A stretch of 64,000 nucleotides of DNA, taken from Ailanthus altissimus (lineage: Eukaryota; Streptophyta; Magnoliopsida; Sapindales; Simaroubaceae). A model generated the notes under the pieces. The model had not been told where the DNA came from. It ran no database searches and worked only from the letters and a program-made list of their open reading frames with translations. The stretch covers positions 10,812,501 to 10,876,500 of the forward strand of contig OX327684.1 of assembly GCA_946807835.1 (NCBI GenBank), read 5' to 3'. This document shows positions 35,190 through 47,999 of the stretch, one piece after another (positions within the stretch are counted from its first letter, which is position 1; each line of letters opens with the position of its first letter). The position numbers and the translations under genes are program-made.

Positions 35190-37350
35190 TGTTAGGGTCG
35201 GTGCTTATGTGCCATCCCTGAATGTACATATACTTGTGTATCTATATAAGTGTACATTCTCATTAAATCGCTAATACCCTTTATATGGTATTATACATGT
35301 AACGTTACAGATATTGTAGATCTGAAGGAGTTCGGATCAGATCTAAATAGTTTAGATAATGGCTCATAGTTAGCTACGCTGAAAGATATAAATGCTAAAT
35401 GTTAGCACAATTAGGTGTTAACTGGTTATAATACTCAATAGATCCAAGAGTTGAAGCCTTGTCTGTAATGGGATATAGACCTGGGAATATACTAGTAACT
35501 GCATAGTTGCAAGAGTTGCAATCAGGTACCAGGAAATGCAAGTTACGCAAGTATGTTCTCGAATAATTGTCCCTGATCTATTTCTGCCGATGTGAGTCTG
35601 TCGATAGATACCCTTTTATATATAGATCAGCATATGTCGTACTTATAGGGTATAGATGGTCGTTCCTGACCAACTGTGAGCTTGGAACTCGTATTGACAT
35701 ATGGGTATCCAGTTAGGACTGAATATGGGACAGACTCACGAGGGCCTCTGATAGACACCCAATGTTAGCCGTCAACGGAGGGTCCTCTCGAGTTGAGTAG
35801 TATACGTGGTTCTTTGACTTGAGTGCCACGGTGGGCTTGTAAGTGATCCACCATACTTTGGTTCCACGTATGTCACAGACCTTTCATGGTGTGACCGTTG
35901 GGTGTCGCTGAGTATAGTCCAATGCTTATGGAGTCCAGTGTATACAGATATGGGATCCGTCAGCTCCCATATGGAGTTTGATATCTAGATGCTTCGAGAA
36001 TATATCTCAGAAAGTCTTGTGGCCACAAGCAATCATCCTGGAAAAGAGTTTCGTCAGGGTGGAACAATATGGCAAAGGAGTTTACGCATATTATTCATTG
36101 AGATACAAGTCTGGAAATAGGACATGGATGAGCACAAGGGGATTTGACGGTGGTAATCTATATCCCCGCACATCCAGGATATCATGACGGAAGGACTATA
36201 TGTATGCATTATAACCTCGACTTGTATGGTTCAATGCGCTGATTCATATATCTATAACGTGTGCGTGGGGCATAGCTCACAGACTCATGGAATAGTTACA
36301 TTTGATGAATCGGACGTAGGACCTAGGGAGTCCCGCGATATAGAGTGTACTCGTTGTGCACTGGGGCAGCGAGTCTGATTAAATTGTTTAATCCAGCAAT
36401 ATTTAGCATTACCACGGGAATACGTGCGTGTTTGTATTTAAGTGTTAAATATACCAAATAGTTAATAATTATTATTTACTAATTGAATTAGGACACGTAG
36501 CGTATTGTGGACTCTCAGTTGAGTTTACCTAAGTGTGAGATATGATAGGAACCACTAGAGGGTAAACTTGATAACTATTCATAAGGGGCAAAATGATCAT
36601 TTCTCAGTTTGATTATTTAATAGTTAAATACTCAAAATATCTTTCTTTTTATATTATATATTATATTTATTAATTAAGTATTTATATTATATAACATATT
36701 ATATTTATTATATTATATTATATTTAAATTATATTATATATGTATATAAAGAAGAAAGAAAGTGAAGTGATAAGAATTTGGCCAAAATTGGCCGAGAGAG
36801 AAAGGAGAAAGAAATGGAGGAGAAAGAAAAAAGAAGAATAAAAGACGAAAGAAAAAAAGAAGTAAGAATTTGGCCAAAATTGGCCGAGAGAGAAAAGAGA
36901 AAGAAATTGAGAAGAAGAAGAAGAAAGAAAGAAGAATAAAAAAAAATAGGAAAAATAAAATTGTTTCATTTTCTCTACGCTTCCAATTGGAGCAATTATG
37001 AATTGCTTCAAATCTCTATTTCTTATCTTTTGGAGAAAATGATATAAATTCACTCCAGTCATTTTAGGGATTAAGAGTTAATCCTAAGCTGAATACAGAA
37101 CTGCTGTTCTAGCTCACCAATCCCACCATGTTAGTCACTAGAACTGCACGCGAGTTGGTCTCCATGCGGACTTCAAAAAAAATACGTGTATAACGTTACA
37201 CGTTTTGGTGAGTTCTTTATTCTATTAATATATTAATGTGATTAATATATTTATTTATTGTGTTTATTGCAAAATTTATACATTTCCGCTGCGTTAGGCA
37301 ATAGACATAATTGCACATGCATACACCCACGTGCCTAAGATCCGCCGACA
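35190..37350 (+). mobile_element. copia-type solo LTR nested in a copia-type solo LTR, perfect TSD
   Basis: It runs from TGTTAGGGTCGG to GATCCGCCGACA (2161 bp) with TTTAT on both sides (35185-35189 and 37351-37355). Without it the host reads GATGGCTTTATGAGATGTC, as at 55195-55215. It is homologous to the solo LTR at 17326-19279 and, reversed, related to its own host LTR. There is no internal region. Confidence 0.94.
36771..36950 (+). repeat. 92-bp tandem duplication in the GA-rich LTR tract
   Basis: TAAGAATTTGGCCAAAATTG begins at 36771 and again at 36863. Each copy contains the palindromic TTGGCCAAAATTGGCC-like core followed by purine-rich sequence. The sister LTR (18840-18950) has a single copy. 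Confidence 0.8.
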
Positions 37351-37758
37351 TTTATGAGATGTCTATTGGAGGTCTTTGTGATTCTATTCAATACATTGTC
37401 CTCACTGAATACCTGTATCTCTATACAAGCTTCTGCTAAACTTATGGTTTGTTAAGACTAACCATTTAACTTTTAACGTTGCTAACGTTAACACTGATCT
37501 AAACTTTTTTATATCAGATCTGAACTCCTTTAGATCATACAATGTCTGAAACGTTACAAGTATCTTACCATTTAATAATTAATAATATTAACTATTTTAT
37601 TATAAATATTAATTGTATAAATATTATATATAAATGTTTATACATAATAGGATGGCACATAAGCACAAATCCTAACATTTTTAATGGATTAAAACAATAA
37701 ATCATCACCACAACACCCATTCACAAAAAATTGCCAAAACCTCATATGTATTTTTGAA

Positions 37759-38850
37759 ATGGGACCAACGAAGAGCAGAGCCAGTCTTTGAGGAGCTCGT
37801 CTTATGACACCACTTGTTTTGTATCTTAGACTACGATGGATCATTTCCACAACACGATCCTCTGTTAATCCATCATCTCAAATAAAAGTTTTAACTTAGA
37901 TAAATGAAACTTCCCCAACATAATCTAAATTATCACCAAGCAGCATTATAGACCTTCTGTGAGATGCTAACTATAGGGGTAGTACCGATAATCAGAGAGT
38001 TCTAGGGGCTGATCATTTAAACTTTATGTGAGCTGGGCATCGCGTGGAGGACTTCTCACAGCCTACCATTCCACTTCAAATCGAGCACCCAAAACAAGGA
38101 CGCTAAGGCTTGGTACATGTTTCTTTCTTCGCATATTATACGGTGATGAACACTAGTATTGTCACCAAGCCAAGGTTAGTGTTACTATTTTCCATCATGA
38201 TCGAAAGGCCAATTATCATCGAGAGAATCCTACAAGAGGATATCTTGGCTTGCTCCAGGCTAGCCAAGAATAGCCTATGTCTGCCATCATTGATCACCGT
38301 ACTTTACGTTAGGGTTGGAGTCTGTTCAAAGATGCATGAAGACTTAATACATCTGCTAAAGGCCATTGACTTCAGCATGATCCAAAAGTAGTAGAGTGCT
38401 AGAGGCAGCAGCCACCTCATCAAGGAACTCAGCAGCCACTACCAATAGCAACCGACCTAGTAACACCCTCCTCATCAGCAGTAGTAAGCTTATCTAAAAG
38501 CATATTAACTGTAGGCAGATTGAATTATTTAGAGGCCCAGTTTGACCAGTATAGAGTGAGACTAGTAGTGCTTCACCAGGAGCATATATTGTTTAGAGAC
38601 TGCCAGCTCTAATGGATTCAGATGTACTAACTGGAGCTAACCATCCCCATCAACCACATCTTGCCACAATAACCATCTCTACTAACTAGAGCCTTCCTAG
38701 CACATGAGGACAAAGAGACACTATTGAGAGATGACTTAGGTATCACTACCTCAGAGCTAGAAGACCTTGCCTGAGATCCTTAGCTATTCAGGAAAGTGTT
38801 TCAATTCTCATTTTGTTGCTACCATAGGGACCATGTCTATATTTTTATTG
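37759..38850 (+). pseudogene. Athila env-like / plant transposon-protein domain remnant
   Basis: An ATG at 37759 opens MGPTKSRAS, a basic start like that of the third Athila ORF, and is soon followed by stops. The frame at 38110-38391 reads VHVSFFAYYTVMNTSIVTK, LLFSIMIERPIIIERIL and LPSLITVLYVRVGV, the core of the domain called putative plant transposon protein, found in the env-like region of Athila elements. The later part (38400-38800) is broken, Gln/Ser-rich sequence. No signal peptide or membrane segment can be defined. The role of this protein in active elements is not established. Confidence 0.68.
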
Positions 38851-40303
38851 GGGATGGGGAAATACTTCTTGTGACTATCTTAGAATTACCTTGTTCTATG
38901 TTTTGATTTAGTTTATGTCTTTTATTTCATGTTGTGTTTTTATCTTATGTTGTCTATTTTATATTGTGTTATTTTTAAAAGAAAATCATTAGTATGAGTT
39001 ATCGTTTACTTTAAAATCTTGTATGTGTTGCCTTGTTTTTCTTTCTTTTGTTAGGTTGTGATAAAGATTACTTATCCATTATGAAAAATTGATTAAATCA
39101 CTCAGGTTTTCAATTCCCTAGGAAATGGTTATACTTAAAATGATCCATACACCAATAACTAGACAAAATTTAACATTAGTTGTGATCACCAATTTTGAGC
39201 ACATATGTAAGCTTGTGTTAGTTGAGTTGTGCTTAAAAAAGCCCATACTAAGTAGTACACTTCAGTCTTGATGATCGAGCATACTAGAGCTAGTTTCATT
39301 ACAACTCCAGGTGAAATCTTTGGAAATAAGTAAGTAAAGAAAAGAAATTAGGCCATTTTTGGACTGTTTTAACTTTTCTGGCCTACCGAAGTATACATTG
39401 AACCTTAGTCACCCTATTTGAGGCTGAATCACCCTTCTTATTGAATAACCACATTACAAGCCTAAGCCATGAGTTCAAATACCCTAAACACCCTTAACAC
39501 TGTGAACATAGAGCTTATTGAAAAATGTCAGGGTTATGTTGAGTTAAAGGGTTGAAAACGTATATCAAAATTTCAAATTTCAAAATTTGGCAAAACAAAA
39601 AATACCAAAATCAGTGAGTATAGACTCTAAGTTCAGGGGAGTAATGCTAACCCTTTGCATTCAAAACAAATTTATATCAATAAATAAAAACAAAGTTAAG
39701 TGGTAATAATTCAAGTTTGGGGGGAAAGATATAAGGTAACAAGTTTAAATTGGTAGCAAAAAGCGTTTGATGTTCATAGTGTGAAACAATCACAATTTTA
39801 TCCAAATATCCCACCTTGACCCTAGTCCTATATTACAAGCCAATTAAAGTACTAATTAATCCCTATTTATGTGTATTCCTACATTATTAGAGAGTTGTAT
39901 AAAAAAGTAGCCTGTAGTGCTTGTTATAAAATGTTATGCCGAGACAATGTTTTTATGTGCAAACTTGAGTTATTAAGCCTATTTAAGGTAGATTCAATTT
40001 ACATTTACTTACTGCACACACACACGGTTGATCACTTATAGGGAAGAAAGAAAGTGCTTAATTATGGTGCTTATGGATTATTGAAAATTATTCCCAAATC
40101 TAAATGAGTTGAAGTTAAGTGAGATAATCCCTGAAGCAAATAAGGGATCATTAATCCAATCCAACTTTGTCATAGCATTCTTAGTTTTTCTTAATTTTGC
40201 CTATTTTAATTTTTAGTTTTTGTTTGTTAGTTATTATTTTGAATCTATTTCTCTTTCTCTCTAATTGCTCGACGACTTACAATTATTTAAATTTAGGAAA
40301 GTT
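38851..40303. other. 3' non-coding region of the Athila-like element
   Basis: This is a long AT-rich stretch without coding capacity, typical of the interval between the env-like region and the 3' LTR. A purine run AAGTTTGGGGGGAAAG occurs at about 39713-39728. The sequence just before the LTR (AATTTAGGAAAGTT) is only a weak polypurine tract. Confidence 0.55.
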
Positions 40304-41766
40304 TAATGAGTATGATATTGACATATATTCTGGCTTCGTTTTTGCTTAGATTATTAATGTTTCAAGTTATTTGTATGTTAGTTGTGCATACATGTGTTGA
40401 CTTTGCAGGTTAGATGGTGAAATGGTTGAATTGGAAGGAAGAGCATCAAAAGTAAAGCCAAAGAATGGAAATTCAAAAGTAAAGCCAAAAGAAAAGGATG
40501 AACACCTTAGCATTTTATCATCAAACGCACCAGTGTTCATCTATTTAGATGAACGTCCTAACATTAACTTACCAACGCCCTTACATTTCTAGAAAAAAAA
40601 ATGGATGCTATGGCATAACGATAGGAATGAGGCTGTATCGATTCCTGAGAATCCCCAAGACAGCCAACACTTTTATGCTAGTTTAGTAGGTAGCCGCATT
40701 AGAATGCCCCAGCATTCGTACAGTATAGCTAGGAATGCCTTAGTGTTTTAAGAAAAAATATTGCAACATTGCCTGTATTATAAAATGACAATCTTTTAGA
40801 ATCTTATGGAGAAGGGACATTTTATCTTCGATACTTTACAAAAATGGACTCTTCTAAGTCAAAACTCCTTCATTTTTAGTGAAAACAAAGAGCAATCAAT
40901 ACTTGGAACCATCTTGGGAGAAGAAAAACACGGTCAAGTAGTTGGAGACTTCACAAAGGAGATATCTTTAAAGCTTGGACCTTGGAACACCACTAAGATT
41001 AAAGGCTTCAAGAGTGTTTATTAGTTTCCATCCTCTCTTTGACTCATTTATTTTTATTTGAAGTTTATATTTGTAGTTTTTGTTGTTTTAAATATGAGTA
41101 CTTATATGAAACTTTGGATTGTTGCATTTGAGTACTTGATTATAGATAACTAAACTTTATGTTCTAGGGGCTTGATGCAACTCTACTAAGTACTATGTTT
41201 TGTATATGTAGTTGATTAATGACTATATTTTGCATTATTCATTTATACTTTTCTAAATTTAATGCTTCTAATCTTATTGGAAAATTGATTAAATGCTTTA
41301 AACTTATGAGTTATGTGCTTGAAAAATTGTAACTCTTGTGTTTGATTTGATTAGTATAGCCTTTTATTATACCGAGTTGGGAAACTAATAGAGTTAAGAT
41401 AACCTCTTAAGGGTAATGTAATGCATGTATTGATGACCAAGTTAGATAGTATACATAGAGTCTTACTTGACACTCCAAGAGGTAATGAGCCTAATGGATT
41501 TACAAAAAGTAGTCTTTAATCATTATTACTAAATAACTTAGTAAAGGTAAAGTGAATTCAAGACCCTAAGACCTATGCCATAAGAATCTTCATTCTCCTT
41601 GAAAATATGTGACTTCTTGTTAATTTTTGTAATTTTAAGTCAATAATCATTCTAGTGTTTTAATTAGCCTAGATAAAATTAGGTAGTGATGGCCATAGTA
41701 CTTAGTGTTAATTTAGAAATCAATCATCATGTGACAATACTTTACTCATGGTTTATTACTTGTTCT
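40304..41766 (+). repeat. right LTR of the Athila-like element, interrupted
   Basis: It begins TAATGAGTATGATATTGAC (original TG now TA) and aligns with 27227-27985, then continues for another 700 bases missing from the left copy. It is cut at 41766 by the Tekay-like element. Whether 52202 onward is its continuation cannot be proved. The frame at 40806-41024 is repeat sequence also seen in the left LTR. Confidence 0.8.
40696..40785 (+). promoter_or_regulatory. dyad cluster and TATA box in the right LTR
   Basis: GAATGCCCCAGCATTC, GAATGCCTTAGTGTTT and AATATTGCAACATT at about 40698-40770 precede TATTATAAAA (40776-40785), as in the left LTR. Confidence 0.5.
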
Positions 41767-44564
41767 TGATAGGACCCGCCCTGAGACCCTCTACTGTAGA
41801 TCCCAGCGGTCCTGTCGGGCCCCAACAGAAGTTCCTCAGAGTCTGACTATCAACGCTGAGAAATTCCACTACGTGAACCCCTAATTAATTCTTGCTATTA
41901 CTGATAAAATCCTAAATTATTTATGAAAATAATTTACTAAAATTTTAAAAAACAAACGGACATAATTTTCTCTATTTTTTTGAAAATCCAAATATAAAAC
42001 CTACAAGAAAAATCATATTTCTATATCAAACAACTTTCTCAACTTCCAAATAGGACTTACAGCCCTTTCTAAGTTCAAACCAACTTAACTCAAAATAGTT
42101 TCATTCTAATCACATAAAATTAACATATTAATGAAAAGTGAAAACTATCATCAAAATGCTTAAACCACTTCTTAATTATTCAAACATATTTACAATATGC
42201 AAAGATATTGTATTTACTATGCAAAAAACCAAAAGGTGCTACTTAGCACATTTTATCTACAAAATATTCTTTAGATTTGGCCTACTAATCAGCAGTCGGA
42301 GAATCAGCAACTTACGTACCGAGGCCTGCACCTAAAAATAGGGTTTAGAAAATACAAAACAAGTGAGCTAAAGGAGCTCAGTGAGTGCATTTAAAATTTT
42401 TGATAAAATAAAATTCTACATATATAGTAAATACTGAAAAATTGCATAAAACATGCTTTACAAGCTATTATAAAACTATTAAACTACTTTTAAACATTAT
42501 ATGCTGATAAAATCCTGCTGAGCAATTTTTATCAATAATTTATGTAAACAATTGTAAGAATCTGTAAAACATGGTAGCTAACATGCATATATAATATATA
42601 AAACACTGATATGGCTATGTCACTCAAAAGTTGCTAAAACTCTCGCTCACCCATTTTCTTTCTAATCTGCGCCACATGGTAACCCTAAAGTTTAATGCTT
42701 ATGCAGTAACTCGACTAGCACCTTACATGTGAGTAGGTCACAGGGCATCTCAACTAGCAACACCCACTGTGACATTTGAAGATATGAGTAAGTCACGGGA
42801 AGTCTCAACTAGCCACATCCTCTGTGACCTCTAAAGACATCTTACTGGCTATCCGGCGAAATTCTACATCGCCTACATATAGCGAGATAATACCTCATAC
42901 ACATAAAGCGACTCACATGACTCGACATCCTGACTCCCCGGAGTTAGTGATACACCCCCCAATACTTGCCCATGCATATGGGATATACCTGGGTACACCG
43001 GCCGTTGAAAACTAATTTAATAACTTTAAAACTGTTTTTCAAACTTAACATAGAAATTCATGATTATAACAGTAGATAAAAACTATAAATCATATTTAAA
43101 CATTTAAGATCATATGAAGCATAAAATTTAAATATGCTAAAACATTTTAAACAAACGATACACAAACCAATTTTTACTCACCGAACGCTTTGAGCTCAAG
43201 TTTTTTCTTCAAAATATTTTTTGCTTTTACCGCTCTCTGTTTTCTTCACCTACAAGCCAAAAATGACATTTAAAACCTTTATAAATGCTAAAATTCCATT
43301 TAAACTAATAAGTTCCCTAATCGGCTTCCAAAGCCCGGATGATTTTGCTTTCCGATTTACATTAAGAAGCCATTCAATCTTATTTAATCTAGTTTAATTT
43401 ACCATCCGAAGCCATAAAAATTATTTAACACTTTATAAATTTGGTTGGACATAATTGCCCTTCACCTTACAAAAATGGACAATTTGTCCCATTTTCTTTA
43501 TTTTTGATTTTTTTCATCAACCATATACATTCAATTTACATAAGGCACCATTTATACACAACAATTCAACCAAAACACAACTCAAGCCCTATAATCCCCT
43601 AAGTGGCCGAATTCACCTTCTCCACCAAACACACTTCTTTTCTCAATTTCTTGTTCCAATAGCATCCAAATCAAGCTAATTTAATTCTAATTCCCTAATT
43701 ACATCCAATTGAAGTTTCTACATCAAAGTCACCCAAAATCCTAATTCTTACCTTATTAATTTATTCAATTTGATGAGTCCTTTAAGCTCCACACTTGAAT
43801 TCAACTCAATCGAAATGAAGAATTCATACAAGAACATTAATTAAAACCATGATGGAAAATTCATCCTTCACCATTATCAAATAATGCTTTTCTTACCTTT
43901 TTTTCCTTGAATTCTCACTATTGGAAGCTTCAATTGATCTTAGGAACTTGTATTTGGCTTTATTTTCGCTTGATCAAGCATGAAAACATCATGAAATAAC
44001 TTGGTTACTGTAGCAGTGTTTTCCCTCTCTTGGCTGAATTCTCTCTTGTTTTGCTCTAATCTGTTTTGTTTTTCACTTCATCAAAATGCTATACACTTCC
44101 GCTTAATATAGTCCCCTCTTAAGTGTCCAATTTGCCCCTCAAGTAACTCTAAATTTCTAAATTGCCATTGGTTAGAAATATAAACATTTAATTAGTTTCT
44201 TTGTAACTATTTAGTTAGAATAGTCAAAGGAACTAACTAGACTTCCAACTTAAATATCCATGACCTTATCTCTAATTGGTCCATTGTATAAGACATGAAT
44301 TGTGTTACTTAACAAAGGCTTGTTCCATGCATAACACTTATATGGAAATTCATGTATGACATTAAAATTTTCTTTTCCAAGCCAATAGAAAAAAATTTCA
44401 AAAATATTACATGACCATCTGACACTCCGATCGACTGTGAAATTACCAATTTAGGTCAATACCTCTCACACGCACCATAAAAAATATTTTTAATACGGTT
44501 GGAATCTGGTAACCCTACAGTGTCTTTATCGCTTTATACTGAAATCTAGGCACCTGATATTAGA
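41767..44564 (-). repeat. 3' LTR (left) of the Tekay-like element
   Basis: It runs from TGATAGGACCCGCCC to CTGATATTAGA, with the terminal ACA altered to AGA. It lies next to the polypurine tract and is therefore the 3' LTR in sense direction. The short frame at 42824-43015 recurs at 50442-50633 in the other LTR and is not a gene. Confidence 0.92.
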
Positions 44565-44569
44565 ATTTC

Positions 44570-44580
44570 ACCCCTCCTAA
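44570..44580 (-). promoter_or_regulatory. polypurine tract
   Basis: The minus strand reads TTAGGAGGGGT five bases before the 3' LTR, the same arrangement as at 15711-15720 in element C. Confidence 0.82.
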
Positions 44581-44599
44581 AAGAAAATTTCATCCTCGA

Positions 44600-46200
44600 A
44601 ATTTAAATCATATCTGTCTCAAAGAGGTGGGGATGTTGTACTCGCATTTGATCTTCACGTTCCTACGTGGCTTCTTTTACTAAATGGTTCATCCATAACA
44701 CCTTTACCAAGGGAATGCTTTTATTACGAAGTGCTTTCTTTTTTTGGTCTAGAATTTGTATAGGTTTTTCTTTGTAAGTCAGATTTTCGTTCAACTCTAC
44801 TAACTGTTCCGTTAGGCTGTGTGAAGGATCTACTCAATACTTGCAAAGCATGGAAACGTGAAATATGTCGTGGATTCTAGCTAGTTCTTTCGGCAATCGA
44901 AGATGATATGCCACCTCCTAACTCTTTCAACTATCTCATATGGCCCAATGTATCGAGGACTCAACTTTTCTCGCTTCCTAAATCTTAACACTCATTTCTA
45001 TGGTGATATCTTTAGAAAAACTTTATCACCAACCTGGAACTCTAAGTCTATTCTTTAATTATCTGCGTAACTCTTCTATCTATCATTTGCTATTTTCAAC
45101 CTCTGCCTAATAACTTGAATCTTTTTTGAAGTAATTTGGACAATGTTTGGGCCGACCACTTTCCTTTTACCTACTTCATCCCAACAAATTAGAGTTCTGT
45201 ACTTCCTTCCATACAATGCTTTATACGATGCCATCCCGATGCTAGTCTGGTAGCTATTATTGTAGACGAACTCCATCAATGGTAGATGAGTATCTCAGCT
45301 CCCCTTAAACTCCATAACATACCCTCTAAGCATATCCTCAAGTATATGAATTGTACACTCAGACTGATCATCCGTCTGTAGATGAAAGGCCGTATTGAAA
45401 GTCAATTTAATGCCTAGAGCTTTCTGTAAGTTGGGCCAAAATTGGAAAGTGAACCATGGATCTCTATCTGACACTATGGATACTGGAATGCCATGAAGTC
45501 ATACCACCTTATCTATGTATAACTGGGCTAATTTATCTAAAGAATAATTGCTTCTGATGGGTAGGAAATGGGTAAATTGCGTCAGTCTATAAAAAATTAC
45601 CCATATCGCGTCATTGTTTCTTTGTCTTTGTAGAAGTCCTACCATGAAATCTATTGTTATTCTTTCTCATTTCCACTCAGGAATCGAAAAGGGTTGTAAG
45701 AGCCCTGTAGGTTTCTGATGCTCGGCCTTTACTTGCTGGCAAGCCAGGCATCTTGAGACAAATTCGACTATATCTTTCTTCATGCCCTTCTATCAGTAAT
45801 GCTCTTTTAGGGTACAATACATTTTTATGCTCCCTGGATGCATAGCATATACAGAAGAATGAGTTTCTTCTATAATATCTCTTCTTCATCCATTCACATT
45901 TGGTACACATAATCTTCGACCTAAAGTTACTATACCATCCCCAGTCACTGAAAAGTTCTTGTGCTGCCTAGATTCGATTTCACCCTTCAATTTAACTACT
46001 TGTGGATTTTGAGTTTGTAATTCTCTGATTCGATCAACTAACATTAGACGAATCTGAAATATGGCTAATTGTGCTCCCGAATCTGACAATTCTAATTTTA
46101 CACCCAAAGACCTCAATTTTATCGGCATTGATAGATATGCGACCTTCAAGTGAGCTATTGAACTAACAGGCTTTCTACTGAGAGCACCTGCTACCACATT
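44600..46200 (-). pseudogene. integrase and chromodomain remnant of the Tekay-like element
   Basis: In sense direction the open stretch 46197-45886 (VAGALSRKPVSS to TLGRRLCVPNVNG) joins RNase H to the integrase zinc domain (HSSVYAMHPGSIKMY, then CLACQQVKAEHQKP near 45730-45860). The core follows with ITIDFMVGLLQRQ and SIVSDRDPWFTFQFWPNLQ; the Gly-Gln-Ser-Glu block has Asp for Gly (QTDDQSE), and the three acidic catalytic residues are still visible. The frame at 45076-45279 is the core end (MEFVYNNSYQTSIGMASY). The chromodomain tail near 44640-44800 is broken by stops. The frame at 45677-45910 reads the zinc region out of frame. Confidence 0.83.
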
Positions 46201-46284
46201 AGATTTTTCTAGATGGTACTTAAGTCTGCACTCATAATCCTTGATAAGCTCCAGCCACCTTCTTTGCCTTATATTCAGTTCTTT

Positions 46285-47600
46285 CTAGGTGAACAAGTAC
46301 AAGCTCTTGTGGTTTGTAAAAAGTTTACAAGGAACCCCGTATAAATAATGCCTCCAAATTCGTAGAGCAAAAACTACTGCTACCAGTTCTAGATCATGTG
46401 TAAGATAATTTTGTTCATGCTTCTTTAATTGTCTGGAAGCATAAGCCATTACTTTCTCTTTATGCTTCAGCGCACAACCTAGACCCTGCCTAAAAGCATC
46501 ACAATATATAGTAAATTCGTCCTTCTTTGACGAAAGTACAAGCATTGGGGTTGAGGTTAACCTTTTCTTCAACTCATCAAAACTCTGCTGGCATTCTTCC
46601 GACCATAAAAACTTCTCTTCTTTCCGGGTTAGTTTAGTCAAAGGAGCGACTATCTTTAAAAATCCCTCTACAAACTTATTATAATACCCAGCCAAACCCA
46701 AGAAACTACGGACCCCTGTTACATTCATGGGCTGTCTTTAATTCACTATGGCTTCAATCTTTTGGGGATCTACTATTACCCCTTCTGCAAAGATTACATG
46801 TCCCAAAAATGTAACTCTATCTAACCAGAACTGACATTCACTAAGTTTGGCATATAGTCGATACTCCCTTAAGGTTTGTAAAATAATCCTCAGATATTCT
46901 GCATGCTCTTCCTCAATGCTTCAACAAACCAGTATATCATCAATAAATACTATCACAAACTGATCTAAATAGGATCGAAAAACTTTATTCATAAGATTCA
47001 TAAAAGCGGCTAGGGCATTAGTCAGCCCAAAAGGCATGATTAAGAATTCATAATGCCCATATCGTGTCTTAAAGAAGGTCGTCTTAGAAACATCTTTCTC
47101 CCAACATTTTAGTTGATGATAGCCTGACGTCAGATCTATCTTGGAAAATACTCTGGCCCTCTGTAGCTAATCAAACAAATTATCAATTCTCGAAAGTGGT
47201 TATTGATTACGCACTGTTACTTTATTCAATTCCCTGTAATCAATGCATAATCTCATACTTCCATATTTCTTCTTTACAAACAAAACTGGTGCCCCCCAAA
47301 GAGAAGTACTCGACCTGATGAAACCCTTATTCACCAATTCTTCTATCTAAACCTTAAGTTCTTTCAATTATGAAGCCATTCTGTAAGGTGTTTTAGAAAT
47401 TAGTTTCGTTCTAGGGGCTAATTCTATTTGAATCTCTATTTCTCTATCTAAAGGTAACCCCGGAAGATCATCTAGGAACACATCTGAAAACTCTCTAGCC
47501 TTTGGAATGTCCTCTAATTTTATTTCACCATCTCTTACTTCTATTGTATAAACTAGATACATCTAACACAACTTTCGAAGCATCTTTCTTGTCCTCATTG
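46285..47600 (-). pseudogene. RT and RNase H remnant of the Tekay-like element
   Basis: It starts at 47562-47368 (LEDIPKAREFSDVFLDDLPG), then [31 protein letters not shown] and [10 protein letters not shown] at about 46930-46960, where the catalytic FIDD is intact. A stop follows two codons later. The open stretch 46728-46285 holds the connection ([18 protein letters not shown]) and RNase H ([34 protein letters not shown]). Several stops make the polyprotein non-functional. Confidence 0.88.
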
Positions 47601-47699
47601 CAAACATCATACTGGCCGGAAGTAATTTTTGTACCCCACAGAAAATGACTTCTGTTCCTCATGAGCTACATAATCTGACTTTTTTTCAAAGAGAATCCA

Positions 47700-47999
47700 C
47701 TAAGGCCCGATATTTAGACAACCAATCCATCCCCAAAATCACATCAAAATCAAATTCGCTACAAATTCTTGGCCCTTTAAACTGATTTTACTACCCCTAT
47801 ACACCTTTTTTGCTACAATGGAGTCTCCCGTAGAAAGAGACATTACCACGTTGCAATCTACTAACTGTGACACTATGCTAGCCTTTGTAGCAAACTCCAT
47901 AGAAATAAAAGAATGGGTCACTCCAAGATCTATCAGTGCATAAACATCTCAATTAAAAATTGACATCGTACCTATGACAATTTTTGGGGCCGCATCTGC
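47700..47999 (-). pseudogene. aspartic protease remnant of the Tekay-like element
   Basis: The minus strand reads ALIDLGVTHSFIS with the catalytic Asp present, followed (47921-47739) by VVMSLSTGDSIVAKKVYRGS and KGQEFVANLIL. The homologous protease at 1-300 has lost the Asp. Stops lie near the C-terminal end of the domain. Confidence 0.78.

Larger units (their letters stand above)
33467..37678 (-). mobile_element. copia-type solo LTR hosting another solo LTR
   Basis: It runs from TGTTAACG to AAATCCTAACA on the plus strand. After removing the nested copy (35190-37350 plus one TSD) 2046 bp remain, close to the 2254 bp of the copia LTR at 53480-55733, with which it aligns in order (GAGCTCACCTTGAAG near 33631, TATTGTGAGACTCTCTAGG near 34615, CCTAGAAGAGCGGAG near 34778). 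It sits in the spacer before the Athila env-like region. The flanks are T-runs (CTTTT and TTTTA), so the TSD is uncertain. Confidence 0.85.
27227..41766 (+). mobile_element. Athila-like Ty3/gypsy retrotransposon with env-like region
   Basis: The order on the plus strand is left LTR (truncated), gag end, protease, linker, RT, RNase H, integrase, spacer, env-like remnant, long 3' non-coding part and right LTR. This is the Athila layout. A deletion joins the left LTR to late gag, removing the primer binding site and most of gag. A copia-type solo LTR (33467-37678) and, in the right LTR, a complete Tekay-like element (41767-52201) are inserted. Reading frames are broken throughout. No TSD can be assigned. 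Confidence 0.85.

Noticed and set aside
42824..43015. Frame duplicated at 50442-50633
   Set aside because: It lies in both LTRs of the Tekay-like element; conservation reflects LTR duplication at insertion.
45677..45910. 77-codon Lys/Arg-rich frame on the minus strand
   Set aside because: It overlaps the integrase zinc domain in another frame (its residues are the out-of-frame reading of the HHCC segment).
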